From UBA6926 sp045562535 (lineage in GTDB: Bacteria; Chloroflexota; Dehalococcoidia; UBA6926): 64,000 nt of DNA. A program made the translations under genes and the position numbers. This document shows, piece after piece, positions 8,406 through 17,996 of the stretch (positions within the stretch are counted from its first letter, which is position 1; each line of letters begins with the position of its first letter). Location: assembly GCA_045562535.1 (NCBI GenBank), contig JBJKVP010000003.1:1-64000 (forward strand), given 5' to 3'. The notes beneath the pieces are model-generated. The model was given only the letters and a program-made list of their open reading frames with translations. It did no database searches and was not told the DNA's origin.

Positions 8406-8609
8406 ATGAACGAATTCAAGCCTGACCTATATCGGGAATCTCTAGGGATAGTTATTGGAAGATCAGTATCAAAGGGCCTAGAAATAAAGCTAAACCGTGA
8501 GGTGGCTATCGAAAAAATCGCGGTTGAATCTTACCTTAGGCTGGGCCAATCAAACGATGCGCCATCTGAAAATTCCTGGGACTATAAAATCGACGATCTT
8601 TTCGATTAG
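8406..8609 (+). CDS. Small protein of 67 residues, possible HAS-barrel remnant
   Basis: Short gene of uncertain function lying 66 bases after lysR and 22 bases before the first SRPBCC gene on the same strand. Only a weak ribosome site (AAAGAG) precedes the ATG. The segment ESLGIVIGRSVSKGLEIKLN followed by a Val/Glu-rich strand recalls the N-terminal HAS-barrel of HerA-type ATPases, which often read GxVVGGSLxxGLEVRL. No ATPase domain follows, so it would be a stand-alone barrel or a decayed fragment. Codon use looks like that of its neighbours. Coding status is likely but not certain. Confidence 0.5.
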   Translation: MNEFKPDLYRESLGIVIGRSVSKGLEIKLNREVAIEKIAVESYLRLGQSNDAPSENSWDYKIDDLFD

Positions 8610-8631
8610 TTTACGGGAATAAGGAACGTTA

Positions 8632-9087
8632 ATGATTAGATCAATATTTGAATTATCCCTTAAAGAAGAAATAACTATCCGATCATCAGTGGAGGACGTA
8701 TGGGATACCTTAACTTCCCTGGATTCATGGCCTGCATGGAACGAAGTATGTAGGAAAGCCTCATGGGTATCTGGTGACACATGGACGATAGGATCGGTAT
8801 TTTCTATGGAACTAATACTAGCTGGGGTTTCACTTCCATTTACAGTGGCTGTAAACAAATACGAAAAACCCAAAGAGTTAAGTTGGTCTTCAACTTTTCT
8901 AGGTATAACAGGTACCAGGGAATTCAAAGTGGAAAAGGTAAATAGAAATATTGTCCGAGTGACAGACTCCAAGATATTTACTAGTAGTTTCTTGCCCATA
9001 AAATTATTTTATCCACGCCCTATCATCAATAAAATGTCTCGTGGGTGGCTGAACAGTTTAAAAACTAGATCTGAATTGAAAGATTAA
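8632..9087 (+). CDS. SRPBCC (polyketide cyclase/START-like) family protein 1
   Basis: Cytoplasmic 151-residue protein with the SRPBCC helix-grip pattern: an opening strand EEITIRSSVEDVWDTLTSLDSWPAWNEVCRKA, central beta strands, LSWSSTFLGITGTREFKVEKV, and a long C-terminal helix. Members bind hydrophobic ligands in a deep pocket, and some are cyclases or lipid carriers. No catalytic residues can be assigned. AGGAA precedes the ATG. It is followed after 8 bases by a paralogue, so the pair is probably cotranscribed and may act on related ligands. Confidence 0.8.
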   Translation: MIRSIFELSLKEEITIRSSVEDVWDTLTSLDSWPAWNEVCRKASWVSGDTWTIGSVFSMELILAGVSLPFTVAVNKYEKPKELSWSSTFLGITGTREFKVEKVNRNIVRVTDSKIFTSSFLPIKLFYPRPIINKMSRGWLNSLKTRSELKD

Positions 9088-9095
9088 TAATACTA

Positions 9096-9578
9096 ATGCA
9101 ATCTACGATTTTACAAACCACAATGATCAACGCACCAATAAAATCCGTGATGCAAACGTTCTATGATATAGATAATTGGCCCTCCTGGAGCCAGTTATGT
9201 ACACGGGCGAATTTCTTAACCAAATCGGAATGGGATGGTAATTCTAAATTTTTGATGTCCATTTCGTTAGATCCTTTGCCAATAACATTAACCAATATAT
9301 TCACAGTTACAGATCCTTTGAATTTGCCCAAAAATTCCATTGAGTGGAGCGCAAAAAAGTTTGGGATAGAATCAAAGCATGTTTGGCAACTAAAGGAAAT
9401 CCAGCCGAATGTAACACAAATAGACAGCATTGAAACGATCACCGGTACCACATTATTCTTATTCACCCCTCTTGGGGTTTCCTTAGTTATCAAGTATTTA
9501 AACTATAAATGGGTACAAGATCTAAAGAAAATTACAGAAAATGTTTTCCAGAAAACTAACAATAGCAAAGAACTATAA
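9096..9578 (+). CDS. SRPBCC family protein 2
   Basis: Second SRPBCC protein, 160 residues, with the same arrangement as its neighbour: N-terminal INAPIKSVMQTFYDIDNWPSW, then FLMSISLDPLPITLTNIFTV, the IEWSAKKFGIESKHVWQLKEI strand pair and a C-terminal helix. Similarity to the first copy is clear in the D-x-WPxW motif and the strand order but low overall, so the duplication is old. No Shine-Dalgarno sequence stands out; translation may depend on the upstream gene. Ligand unknown. Confidence 0.78.
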   Translation: MQSTILQTTMINAPIKSVMQTFYDIDNWPSWSQLCTRANFLTKSEWDGNSKFLMSISLDPLPITLTNIFTVTDPLNLPKNSIEWSAKKFGIESKHVWQLKEIQPNVTQIDSIETITGTTLFLFTPLGVSLVIKYLNYKWVQDLKKITENVFQKTNNSKEL

Positions 9579-9672
9579 ACTCATTTTATTACTTCCTATA
9601 GACTGGTTGTACAAATACAGATAATATATCAAAGCTGTTTTAATATTAAATTAACCTATAATTGGAGGTTCC

Positions 9673-10092
9673 ATGACTAAGCAAAAAGCAGATGAACTTT
9701 TATCGGCAATGGAAGACAATTTACGCCAAATACGTGAACTCGCTGCAAATTTAAGTGACGAAGCACTCGACGGTCGAGTTCAAGGATATGGAGGCAGAGA
9801 TACTGCAATAAGAAATATTCTCTACGCAGTCGCTAATCACTCTCGCGAGCATGTTAATCACATTCAAAAGATTCTAAGGCCTGGATCCCCATCAGGGTCA
9901 ACCCCATCAGAAGCACAACTAATACTAGGACAAGCAGAAGAAGCAATAGCACGACTAAAAGCCACTGTGTTACCAGTAACTGATTCAGAATGGGAAAAAT
10001 CCTTGGAAGATTATACGGTGATCGATGTATTACAACATCTCACTGATACCCAAAAAAGTTACATTGGATACCTAACCGAAGGCCTAAAATAA
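9673..10092 (+). CDS. DinB-like four-helix protein
   Basis: A 139-residue helical protein resembling the DinB/YfiT superfamily, whose members bind a metal through three histidines and may act as thiol-dependent transferases or stress proteins. Visible features are helix 1 with DNLRQIRELAANLSDEAL, then NILYAVANHSREHVNHIQKIL with candidate ligands His 56 and His 60, and HLTDTQKSYIGYL at the C-terminus with a third His. GGAGG precedes the ATG. It ends 5 bases from the convergent hydrolase gene. The family call is by helix pattern and histidine spacing only. Confidence 0.65.
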   Translation: MTKQKADELLSAMEDNLRQIRELAANLSDEALDGRVQGYGGRDTAIRNILYAVANHSREHVNHIQKILRPGSPSGSTPSEAQLILGQAEEAIARLKATVLPVTDSEWEKSLEDYTVIDVLQHLTDTQKSYIGYLTEGLK

Positions 10093-10097
10093 AAAGT

Positions 10098-10877
10098 TTA
10101 TCCCAGCTGGTTCGTAATCCAAGAGAACGACTTACTAATGGCTTCAGGTTCACTACGAAATCGATGTCCTACTCCAGGTAGAATGGCAATCTCTTTAGGG
10201 TCTTTCGCAGCATTATAAAGTAAAGCGGCATCAGCGGGATCCACAATATCGTCGGCATCTCCTTGGACAATAAGTACTGGTTTAGGTGCGACTCTTCTAA
10301 TACTTTCAAGGGGATCCAATAATTCCATTTCTTGCGACCATTGTTCTAATGAACTGGGAAAATCAGGGTCTCGGATGATTCCAACTTCTTTTGCTCTCTG
10401 TAATCTTTCTTCAGGGCTCCAATTGCCTAAACTCACTGGAGCAGCATAGGAAACTAGAGCAGAGACTTCTGGCCTCTTTGAAGCGACATAGATAGCGACT
10501 CGAGCCCCCATACTTGACCCAAAAACACCAATTCGATCCACATCAATTTCCGGCCGGTTCCATGCCCACTCCAAAATTGCTTCAAGATCATTTGCCCAAC
10601 CCAGTGGATGATAGTTCCCTCCACTAAAACCAGTTCCTCGAAAGTTGAAAATGATCGATACAAATCCTTGTTGAGCGAGATTTTTAGCAAGCTCTGGATA
10701 TGTTGGGGAGTCATCTTTTGGATCTTGAGATGCTTGAGGGTCGAATTTTTGAGCAGGTAAACCGTGACAAAAAACTATCGCGGGAAATTCAGTTTGCTTT
10801 AAATCTGGTACAAACAATGATCCCACTAAATTTATTCCGGTGCTATCTACATCAAAATCTATTTGTTTGATTTCCAA
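10098..10877 (-). CDS. Alpha/beta hydrolase (dienelactone hydrolase/peptidase S9-like)
   Basis: Cytoplasmic serine hydrolase of 259 residues. The order is FPAIVFCHGLPAQ (oxyanion region), IIFNFRGTGFSGG, nucleophile elbow GSSMG with the catalytic Ser, PVLIVQGDADDIVDP carrying the acidic residue, and GVGHRF with the catalytic His. Substrate is unknown; short-chain esters or acyl-peptides are typical. The start is TTG at 10877, preceded by GAGGG. It is the last gene of the long minus-strand run and lies 37 bases after secF, so it may ride on that transcript. Confidence 0.85.
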   Translation of the reverse strand: MEIKQIDFDVDSTGINLVGSLFVPDLKQTEFPAIVFCHGLPAQKFDPQASQDPKDDSPTYPELAKNLAQQGFVSIIFNFRGTGFSGGNYHPLGWANDLEAILEWAWNRPEIDVDRIGVFGSSMGARVAIYVASKRPEVSALVSYAAPVSLGNWSPEERLQRAKEVGIIRDPDFPSSLEQWSQEMELLDPLESIRRVAPKPVLIVQGDADDIVDPADAALLYNAAKDPKEIAILPGVGHRFRSEPEAISKSFSWITNQLG

Positions 10878-10914
10878 ATCAACCCTCTTCTAATCCTTAT
10901 AATTCACAAATCAA

Positions 10915-11817
10915 TTATCCTAAAGCCCTAGATCGGCGCTGCTCCCAATAAACCAGTACTTGTGAAGCAACAAATATTGAGCTATAGGTTCCAGAAACAA
11001 CACCTACAATCATCACGAATAGAAAATCAAATATAGAAGAAGGGCCTACAAGCAGTAATGACAAAAGAACCAGTAAAGTCGTGAAACTAGTATTTATTGA
11101 CCTCCCCATTGATTCCAGAATACTGAAATTAACGGTGTCTTCCAATGATCCATGAGTCTCTCGCAAAAGATTTTCTCTTATCCGATCAAACACAACGATA
11201 GTATCATTGATACTGTAACCCAGCAGGGTAAGTACTCCGACTAAAAACATACTGCTTATTTCTAGTCTGAAAATATTTGAAGCAAAGGTGGTAACCACAC
11301 CAGATACGGCAAAAGCCATCAATATATCATGAGCTAATGCTATAACTGCACATATCCCATATCGAAAGGAATGTTGGACCCCTCTGAAAGCATAGATAAT
11401 ATAAGCCAGAATACCGAGAACGGCGACCATAACGGCTATAAGGGCGTTACGCATCGTCTCAGATGCAATCGACGGGGAAACTTGATCAAAATTCATGTTA
11501 ACAGCAGCGAGTTGCTCAAGGCCGGTTCTAACTTGGTTTTCTTGTCCTACTGCGTCATCTGACAAAGGTAGTCGAATAAAAAATTCACCGTCTCCGAATC
11601 CTTGGACAACATAATTTTCATATCCTAGTTGATTCACAACTACCTCAACTTGTCCTTGTGATATATCTGTATCAAACTGTGCTCTTATTGCCGCACCCCC
11701 AGTAAATTCGATACTTAGGCTTAACCCGGAGCCCATATAAAGCGTTATAAGCCCACTTGATATTAAAACAGCCGACAAAACAAAATATACTATCCTATAT
11801 CTAACAATATTCCACAT
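10915..11817 (-). CDS. secF: Protein translocase subunit SecF
   Basis: Membrane subunit of the SecDF complex, which uses the proton motive force to help pull exported proteins through SecYEG. The 300-residue protein has one N-terminal helix, a periplasmic domain opening with SLSIEFTGGAAIRAQF, and five C-terminal helices containing LLGYSINDTIVVFDRIRENL, the SecF signature. AAAGGG precedes the ATG. It lies 11 bases after secD in the usual order. Confidence 0.95.
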   Translation of the reverse strand: MWNIVRYRIVYFVLSAVLISSGLITLYMGSGLSLSIEFTGGAAIRAQFDTDISQGQVEVVVNQLGYENYVVQGFGDGEFFIRLPLSDDAVGQENQVRTGLEQLAAVNMNFDQVSPSIASETMRNALIAVMVAVLGILAYIIYAFRGVQHSFRYGICAVIALAHDILMAFAVSGVVTTFASNIFRLEISSMFLVGVLTLLGYSINDTIVVFDRIRENLLRETHGSLEDTVNFSILESMGRSINTSFTTLLVLLSLLLVGPSSIFDFLFVMIVGVVSGTYSSIFVASQVLVYWEQRRSRALG

Positions 11818-11828
11818 ATTTTCCCTTT

Positions 11829-13292
11829 CTAAGAAAATAGTCCTAATTTGCGTGCCAATGGGGTACTCAAAAATAAATTCAAAATCCTACGTGTAACCAC
11901 TAAAGCGGTCAGCATACTCAAAGCAACTCCTATTCCTAACGTGAACGCAAAACCTTGTACTAAACCTGCTCCAAGCCGTTCTCCAAACCAAAATAATATC
12001 GCTGCGATTATAAGGGTCGTTATGTTGCCATCGCGGATGGCTGGCCATGCTCGGTTAAATCCAATTTCTATGGCAGACCCCAAACCTCTTCCTCCTCGAA
12101 TCTCCTCTTTTATACGCTCAAAAATCAATACGTTTGCATCAACTGCGAATCCAAAAGAAAGTACAAAAGCAGCCATGCCAGAAAGGGTCAGCACTACAGG
12201 GATAAGTTTAAATATACTGAGTACGAAAGCCGCATACATCATTAAAGCAAGGGCTGCTACTAGGCCATTTAATCGATAATAAATTAACATAAATAGCATT
12301 ACGAGAATGATACCAAACGAACCCGCTTTTAACCCTCTTTCAAGAGCCCCTGCTCCCAAAAATGCATCAACATCTCTCTCATAAACCGGGTCCTTCTTTA
12401 ACGGTACCGGGAAAGCACCTGCATTAAGTTGAATAGATAATATTTGAGCTTCATCTAAGTTTAGGCCTGTAATTCGAGGGCTAGTCGGTATCTCAGCCTG
12501 AACCACAGGAGTTAAGAGTGGTTCACAGCCAGCCGTAACCTCTTCACCTAATTTACAAGGTTCGTCTCCTGCATCAAGGAAAATCCCTAATTGTCTCCTG
12601 GGGTCATTGATTTCATATTGAATAAGAGCTCTCGTTAAAAGTCTAAAGGCTTCACTACCCTTACGGTCAAACTGGAACAATACTTCTGGAGATCCTGTAG
12701 TTGGGTCGAAGCTTACCTGTGCAGAACCAGGAATAAGGCGTTCACCATTTATATATACTAGCTCTCCTTCAACGGTAGAGTTAGCTATTTCCCACTGTGC
12801 CATGACCGGCTCTGGAGATTCTTCTGAATCCGCGGCTCCACTAGGCTCAGATTCATCTTTTTCAGATGCATCAGCTTGCTCATCTAATGGGGCAGCAATA
12901 ATTATCAGTTCTCGGAAATCTAAAACAGCTGGAGAACCTATAAGGTTTTTAGCAGCTTGAACATCTTGTACTCCTGGTAATTGAACCACTACCCTATTGG
13001 AACCTAACGACTGAATCAGAGGTTCGGCGACTCCATATGCATCAACTCTAGTTCGAATTACTTCTATGGTTCCAAGAAGATCTTCCGGTGCAGGGTTGGG
13101 ATCAACGGTTTCATATACCAAGTGGACACCGCCTTGTAGATCGAGACCCAAAGTTAACCCCAGAGGGGTTTCTTGAGAACCTTTCGTTGAATCCGTGAAC
13201 GGAACTTTCCATTCAGGAATTGCAACACTTGCAAACGCGGCTAAAAAAACAAGACTAATAAGGACGATCCCAATTATTTGACCTCGGCGCAC
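11829..13292 (-). CDS. secD: Protein translocase subunit SecD
   Basis: Partner of SecF, 487 residues. After one membrane helix comes GLDLQGGVHLVYE, the P1 head region, then a periplasmic part that includes an acidic insert near residues 145-165 (DEQADASEKDESEPSGAADS), and a C-terminal five-helix bundle with FGFAVDANVLIFERIKEEI. The start is GTG overlapping the cca stop as TAGTG, with GAGGAAA upstream. The acidic insert is longer than in many SecD proteins. Confidence 0.95.
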   Translation of the reverse strand: MRRGQIIGIVLISLVFLAAFASVAIPEWKVPFTDSTKGSQETPLGLTLGLDLQGGVHLVYETVDPNPAPEDLLGTIEVIRTRVDAYGVAEPLIQSLGSNRVVVQLPGVQDVQAAKNLIGSPAVLDFRELIIIAAPLDEQADASEKDESEPSGAADSEESPEPVMAQWEIANSTVEGELVYINGERLIPGSAQVSFDPTTGSPEVLFQFDRKGSEAFRLLTRALIQYEINDPRRQLGIFLDAGDEPCKLGEEVTAGCEPLLTPVVQAEIPTSPRITGLNLDEAQILSIQLNAGAFPVPLKKDPVYERDVDAFLGAGALERGLKAGSFGIILVMLFMLIYYRLNGLVAALALMMYAAFVLSIFKLIPVVLTLSGMAAFVLSFGFAVDANVLIFERIKEEIRGGRGLGSAIEIGFNRAWPAIRDGNITTLIIAAILFWFGERLGAGLVQGFAFTLGIGVALSMLTALVVTRRILNLFLSTPLARKLGLFS

Positions 13293-14806
13293 TATCTAAT
13301 TTCCTCCATACGTCTATCGGCTAGTGTTTCACTTGATCCAATTTTTTTAATCAATTCTTCTGCGTACTGTAAAGCTACTTTTTTATCGGTAATGTCTCCA
13401 ACTGCTATCGCTTCTTGGATCTCCTCCAATAATAATCCTATTAAAGGCCCAGGTACTAATTCAAGCGATGATATTAAATCATTACCAGTAATCAATGGTG
13501 GTTCAACATGATCATTGTCTTCTCTAACTATCAAGTCAGAAAGAACCCACTGACAATATTCTACACGACGATCCCATGAATCATCCCTCAATTTTGGTCC
13601 CTTTGCTGCTAAATAATCAGCAATACTTAGGTATAATACTGAAAATAGTGCATCTTTCACATCACGCTTAAATCTAAAAATTGCTCTCTTACTGGGTTTT
13701 TCCAAGTTATTGCTTAGTTGCATAGGACGCAAATGTTGTTCAATTATCAGAGTCACAAAATTAATCTCTCGATTGGAAAATTTCAAACGGCCCATCAAAC
13801 TCTTAGCCATCTCTGCGCCCTGCTCTGGATGACCCAGAAAGCGAGTTTTTCCCGTTGAATCAGTTTTTTTTGTAGCTGGTTTTGCGATATCGTGCAAAAG
13901 TGCTGCTACCTTAGTTAATACTAACCGAGATCGACCTGAACCAACTTTTTCACTGAAATAATCTTCAATAAAATCTACCCATGGAATACGTGAAAGTTTT
14001 TCATCATTATCCCGTAATTTTCTAACAGCAATGCGTTCAAAAAAACCGACTGTTTCAATTGAGTGATTAAATACGTCCCAGTAGTGTTGATCAGGTTGAG
14101 AAACACCTCGCGCTAATTCCAAATCAGGGAACAATTGAATTAAGAGGTGATAGGTATCCAGAGTTTTAAGTATTGAAACACTATCGTTTAAATTCATCAT
14201 GTTAATAAATTCGTCACGGCATCGTTCTTGCGAGACATTTTGCAAAAGGTTGGAATGAGCTTTGATTTGGTGCTGAGTTTGCTCATCAATAATGAACTCA
14301 AGCTCGTTCGACAAGCGTACTGCCCTAAGCATTCTAAGAGGATCATCCTCAAAAACATGCGGTGTGACTTGTCTGATTGTTCTCCTAATAATGTCTGTAA
14401 CCCCATCAAATGGATCAATGATTTCGGTTAGCAATCGGTGATTTATTAATGGCAAAGCAATCGAATTAATTGTGAAATCTCTAGAAGCCAAATTTTCTTC
14501 GATTGATTTACCAACGGGAACTATATCTATCGTAAAATCAAGAGAATCATGAGATGGAACTAATAACCTATAGTAACCTCGATTTTCATCCATAACAAAA
14601 AAGCTACACTCAAAGGCTTCCACCAATTTATTAACTTTTTTCAACAACGTTTCGTTGGGAAATATGAGATCTATATCTTTAGAATTTCGACCGATATGTG
14701 CATCTCTCACATACCCACCTACGCAATAAGTGCCACCGATGTCCGCATCTAAAATCTTAACTATGCGATCCATTAGATCTTTCGAGTCTCTTGGAGGTTG
14801 GTTCAT
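13292..14806 (-). CDS. cca: CCA tRNA nucleotidyltransferase / poly(A) polymerase family with HD domain
   Basis: Adds or repairs the CCA end of tRNAs, a step needed here because two of the three tRNA genes in the window do not encode CCA. The 504-residue class II enzyme shows GGYVRD at 30-35 and the metal-binding DID at 44-46, followed by the RNA-head region with DFTINSIAL and DPLRMLRAVRL, then an HD domain with LLHDIAKP. The HD part suggests extra phosphohydrolase activity. Separate A-adding and CC-adding enzymes exist in some bacteria, so full CCA activity is inferred. The ATG overlaps the def stop (ATGA). Confidence 0.9.
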   Translation of the reverse strand: MNQPPRDSKDLMDRIVKILDADIGGTYCVGGYVRDAHIGRNSKDIDLIFPNETLLKKVNKLVEAFECSFFVMDENRGYYRLLVPSHDSLDFTIDIVPVGKSIEENLASRDFTINSIALPLINHRLLTEIIDPFDGVTDIIRRTIRQVTPHVFEDDPLRMLRAVRLSNELEFIIDEQTQHQIKAHSNLLQNVSQERCRDEFINMMNLNDSVSILKTLDTYHLLIQLFPDLELARGVSQPDQHYWDVFNHSIETVGFFERIAVRKLRDNDEKLSRIPWVDFIEDYFSEKVGSGRSRLVLTKVAALLHDIAKPATKKTDSTGKTRFLGHPEQGAEMAKSLMGRLKFSNREINFVTLIIEQHLRPMQLSNNLEKPSKRAIFRFKRDVKDALFSVLYLSIADYLAAKGPKLRDDSWDRRVEYCQWVLSDLIVREDNDHVEPPLITGNDLISSLELVPGPLIGLLLEEIQEAIAVGDITDKKVALQYAEELIKKIGSSETLADRRMEEIR

Positions 14807-15390
14807 GATTTACGTACCACCGGTTGTGCAAAATGTCTCATATTCCAAATATTTGTTGTTGTCATATTAGTTTGAGATTGAGCACCGTCTGCAGGGTCCA
14901 ACAAATATAATTTCTCTACATCTTCCATTCTATCCACATACAGAACACCATTAAGGTGGTCAATTTCATGCTCTAGAGCTTGTGCGAGTAAATTTTCTGC
15001 CTTTATTCTAAATTCTTTACCATTAATATCTTGTGCCCTAACCGTGACCTTTGTTGACCTAGACAGATTACCTCGAAATCCAGGAATACTTAAGCATCCT
15101 TCATCGACTTCTCGTATCCCTACTCTTTTGATAATTTCAGGATTAATCAATAAATAAGATACTGCTTCTGTTTTCTCTCCGTTTTCTTCTGATTCCTCAG
15201 GGATTTCAATATAAGCAATACGGAGGTTTCGACCAACTTGATTTGCTGCGATTCCAACACCATGTTCAGCATGCATTGTTTCGACCATATCATCAATTAA
15301 AGAAACCATTTCATCAGTTAGTTTGCTAACTTTCCTGGTTTTTTTTCTCAATATTTGGTCAGGAATATAAGTAAGCGGTAACACCGACAT
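14803..15390 (-). CDS. def: Peptide deformylase
   Basis: Removes the formyl group from the initiator methionine of new proteins. The 195-residue chain has all three signature motifs: GVGIAANQVG, EGCLSIPG with the metal-binding Cys, and QALEHEIDHLNG with the HExxH ligands. AGGAG lies just before the ATG. It overlaps cca by 4 bases and follows priA after about 116 bases. Confidence 0.96.
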   Translation of the reverse strand: MSVLPLTYIPDQILRKKTRKVSKLTDEMVSLIDDMVETMHAEHGVGIAANQVGRNLRIAYIEIPEESEENGEKTEAVSYLLINPEIIKRVGIREVDEGCLSIPGFRGNLSRSTKVTVRAQDINGKEFRIKAENLLAQALEHEIDHLNGVLYVDRMEDVEKLYLLDPADGAQSQTNMTTTNIWNMRHFAQPVVRKS

Positions 15391-15506
15391 CTATAGTACT
15401 CCTAGAAAAACAATTACATAGTTCGCAGAAATTATATATATGATATCCGATTGATGTAAACGGCAAAAAGCATAAGTAATCACATAAGGTTCATACAATC
15501 AGTATC

Positions 15507-17969
15507 TTAAGTACTTACAGGATCCACATCAACTGTGAGATCTCGATTCATGCGTACATGCCTTAAAATGCTATTGATATCATTGGCCAACAATTCAATT
15601 TCCCACCGAAATTTACCTCGCAATTTTTCAATACCTGAAGGCGCTGGCCCTACAATTTTAACGCCTGTAAGGTTATACGACCTAATCACATCCCTTAGGT
15701 AAATTGAATCATTTTCCGCTTTTTTCCTTACGGTATCTCTGTCTGAACCTTGATACAAAAGCCTTGCCATGCTCAAAAAAGGTGGGTAAGAAAACGATTC
15801 TCTAAATAGAATTTCCTTTTGATAGAAATCATCGTAATTCTGTGCTGCTCCTAATGATATCGTTCTATTATCAGGTGAATATGTCTGAATAATCACTTTC
15901 CCATCTATCTCACCCCTACCCGCTCTTCCAGCTACCTGACAAAGAAGCTGAAACGATCTTTCTCCAGCTCGTAAATCAGGAATGTTTAAGCCTATATCAG
16001 CATTCACCACACCAACCAAACTAACCTGTGGAATGTCTAAGCCTTTCGCCACCATTTGTGTCCCAATCAAAATCTGATTTTGTTCCTCAAGAAATTGTTT
16101 TAATATATTTTGATGATCTGAAAAATTACGGACTGTATCACTATCCCACCGGATAATTCCGACATTATTAAATAATTTACGTACTTCTTGTTCAATTCTT
16201 TGAGTACCGATCCCCAAAGGTTTCAGGCTATTTTTTTTACAACTCGGGCAATTCCCATTAAATCTCCGATTAGATCCACATCGATGGCAAATAACACGAT
16301 CCCCAGTCTGGTGGTAAGTCATTGGAACAGAGCAACTATTACACTTCACGACAAATCCACAATATCGGCACTGTACGGACTGGCTTGAACCTCGTTTGTT
16401 CACATAAAGAATGACCTTATGCTCCTTGTCTATCGCGCTCTTAATCTCACTCAACAACAATCGGCTCAAACTAGATCGATTACCAGCTTTCAGCTCCTCT
16501 CTCAAATCTACTATCGAAACTTTTGCTAATGCATTTTTTGTTTCAACATTTGATTGATGGGATTGGCTATTGGGTCTAATTCTATTTGGGAGTTCCAGAA
16601 GTTTGTACTGGTTATTTTTTGCTCTATATGTAGTCACCACATCTGGGGTAGCACTTCCAAGTATTACTACAGCGTCGTTCATAACAGCCCGTTGAATAGC
16701 TACGTCTCTTGCATGAAACCTTGGTGCCCTCTCCGTCTGCTTATAGGTCCATTCATGCTCTTCATCAATAATAATTAGACCAAGATCAGGCTGAGGAGCG
16801 AATATAGCTCCTCTAGAACCAATAACTACTTTAAATTTTCCTTCACGAATATTATGCCATTCCTCGTACCTTTCTCTCAGGCTCAAGCCGCTATGTAAAA
16901 CCGCCACTTCACCTGGGAAACGCTCTGCAAATCTGTTCACCGTTTGAACTGTCAAAGCGATTTCTGGGACTAAAGCAATACCTCGTTTTCCATTTGCTAT
17001 AGTTTCAGATAAGGCTCTCAAATATATCTCTGTTTTACCGCTACCGGTAACCCCATTTAATAGAAAAGTTTGGTTAATTTCACTTTTTATCGCTTCACTA
17101 ATCTCTCCCTCCACTTTCTGTTGATCTATGGTTAACACTGGCGGATCAACGCGGTCTGGAACAGACGGGCCTAAGTAAGGAGCTCCTCTAACTTGAATTT
17201 TTTCAATTCTAATAAAGCCTTTTTGAACAAGCCGGTTCCATGGGGAGCCCTGTAAAACACCAGATTTTTGTTTCGCATCCGCTAGTAATACACCTTCTTC
17301 CGAAATCGATACCATAAAGCTGAGAGCGTCAGATTGCTTATATGCACGAGACCTTTTAAGCATAATTATCTCTTGGGCTGCATCCTCATTAGAAACATTC
17401 AAGAATACTTTGTTTTTAGACACACCCATCATCTTGGGTTTCCCAAACGTTACATTTTTTTCTAATAAAGATTTTGAGATTAGACGGTCGATTATTTTAA
17501 AAATTTCATCTCCGAATTTAACGCTTGCTTCACGATATGTAGCTTCATAGTTTTCTTTGAAGTAGTCCAAAACTTCTAGTTCAAATTTATCAAGATTACG
17601 CTCTTGATTAACAATATGATCTTTAAGCCGTATATTTTCTATCGTTTGAAAGCCAAATCCTGGAGGCAACATCAAAGCAAGAGCGTCATATAAAGTAGAA
17701 ACATATTTTGCAGAAATCCAAGTTGCTAATTTTATGCTTTTTAAATCAACAACAGGTTCCGAAACAATAATTGATTCAATATTTCTTATGTTCTCTAATT
17801 TCGATTCAGCTAATTTTTGAACAACTATACCGTGAACTTGTCTCTTGCCAAAAGGAACCCAAACAACCTGCCCAATTTCGATTGTGGATATATTTTCCGG
17901 AACTAAATAAGTAAAAACACTTTTATTCCCGCCATGAGAGTTCACGGCAACATCAGCATATCGCATCAT
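15507..17969 (-). CDS. priA: Primosomal protein N' (PriA helicase)
   Basis: Superfamily 2 DNA helicase that reloads the replisome at stalled forks. The 820-residue protein has the N-terminal 3'-binding domain (VPFGKRQVHGIVV), Walker A GVTGSGKTE, Walker B IIDEEH, motif GSATPD, a zinc-binding insert with CRYCGFVVKCNSC followed by CHRCG and CPSC, motif QVAGRAGRG, and a C-terminal domain. All eight zinc cysteines are visible. It starts at tandem ATG codons after GAGG and lies 27 bases after rplS. Confidence 0.96.
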   Translation of the reverse strand: MMRYADVAVNSHGGNKSVFTYLVPENISTIEIGQVVWVPFGKRQVHGIVVQKLAESKLENIRNIESIIVSEPVVDLKSIKLATWISAKYVSTLYDALALMLPPGFGFQTIENIRLKDHIVNQERNLDKFELEVLDYFKENYEATYREASVKFGDEIFKIIDRLISKSLLEKNVTFGKPKMMGVSKNKVFLNVSNEDAAQEIIMLKRSRAYKQSDALSFMVSISEEGVLLADAKQKSGVLQGSPWNRLVQKGFIRIEKIQVRGAPYLGPSVPDRVDPPVLTIDQQKVEGEISEAIKSEINQTFLLNGVTGSGKTEIYLRALSETIANGKRGIALVPEIALTVQTVNRFAERFPGEVAVLHSGLSLRERYEEWHNIREGKFKVVIGSRGAIFAPQPDLGLIIIDEEHEWTYKQTERAPRFHARDVAIQRAVMNDAVVILGSATPDVVTTYRAKNNQYKLLELPNRIRPNSQSHQSNVETKNALAKVSIVDLREELKAGNRSSLSRLLLSEIKSAIDKEHKVILYVNKRGSSQSVQCRYCGFVVKCNSCSVPMTYHQTGDRVICHRCGSNRRFNGNCPSCKKNSLKPLGIGTQRIEQEVRKLFNNVGIIRWDSDTVRNFSDHQNILKQFLEEQNQILIGTQMVAKGLDIPQVSLVGVVNADIGLNIPDLRAGERSFQLLCQVAGRAGRGEIDGKVIIQTYSPDNRTISLGAAQNYDDFYQKEILFRESFSYPPFLSMARLLYQGSDRDTVRKKAENDSIYLRDVIRSYNLTGVKIVGPAPSGIEKLRGKFRWEIELLANDINSILRHVRMNRDLTVDVDPVST

Positions 17970-17996
17970 TTACCTCGAACTAGAAGGAGGGAAACT

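Noticed and set aside
11848..12279. Plus-strand frame of 143 codons opposite secD
   Set aside because: It overlaps conserved SecD membrane helices, has no ribosome site and has no recognisable protein pattern.
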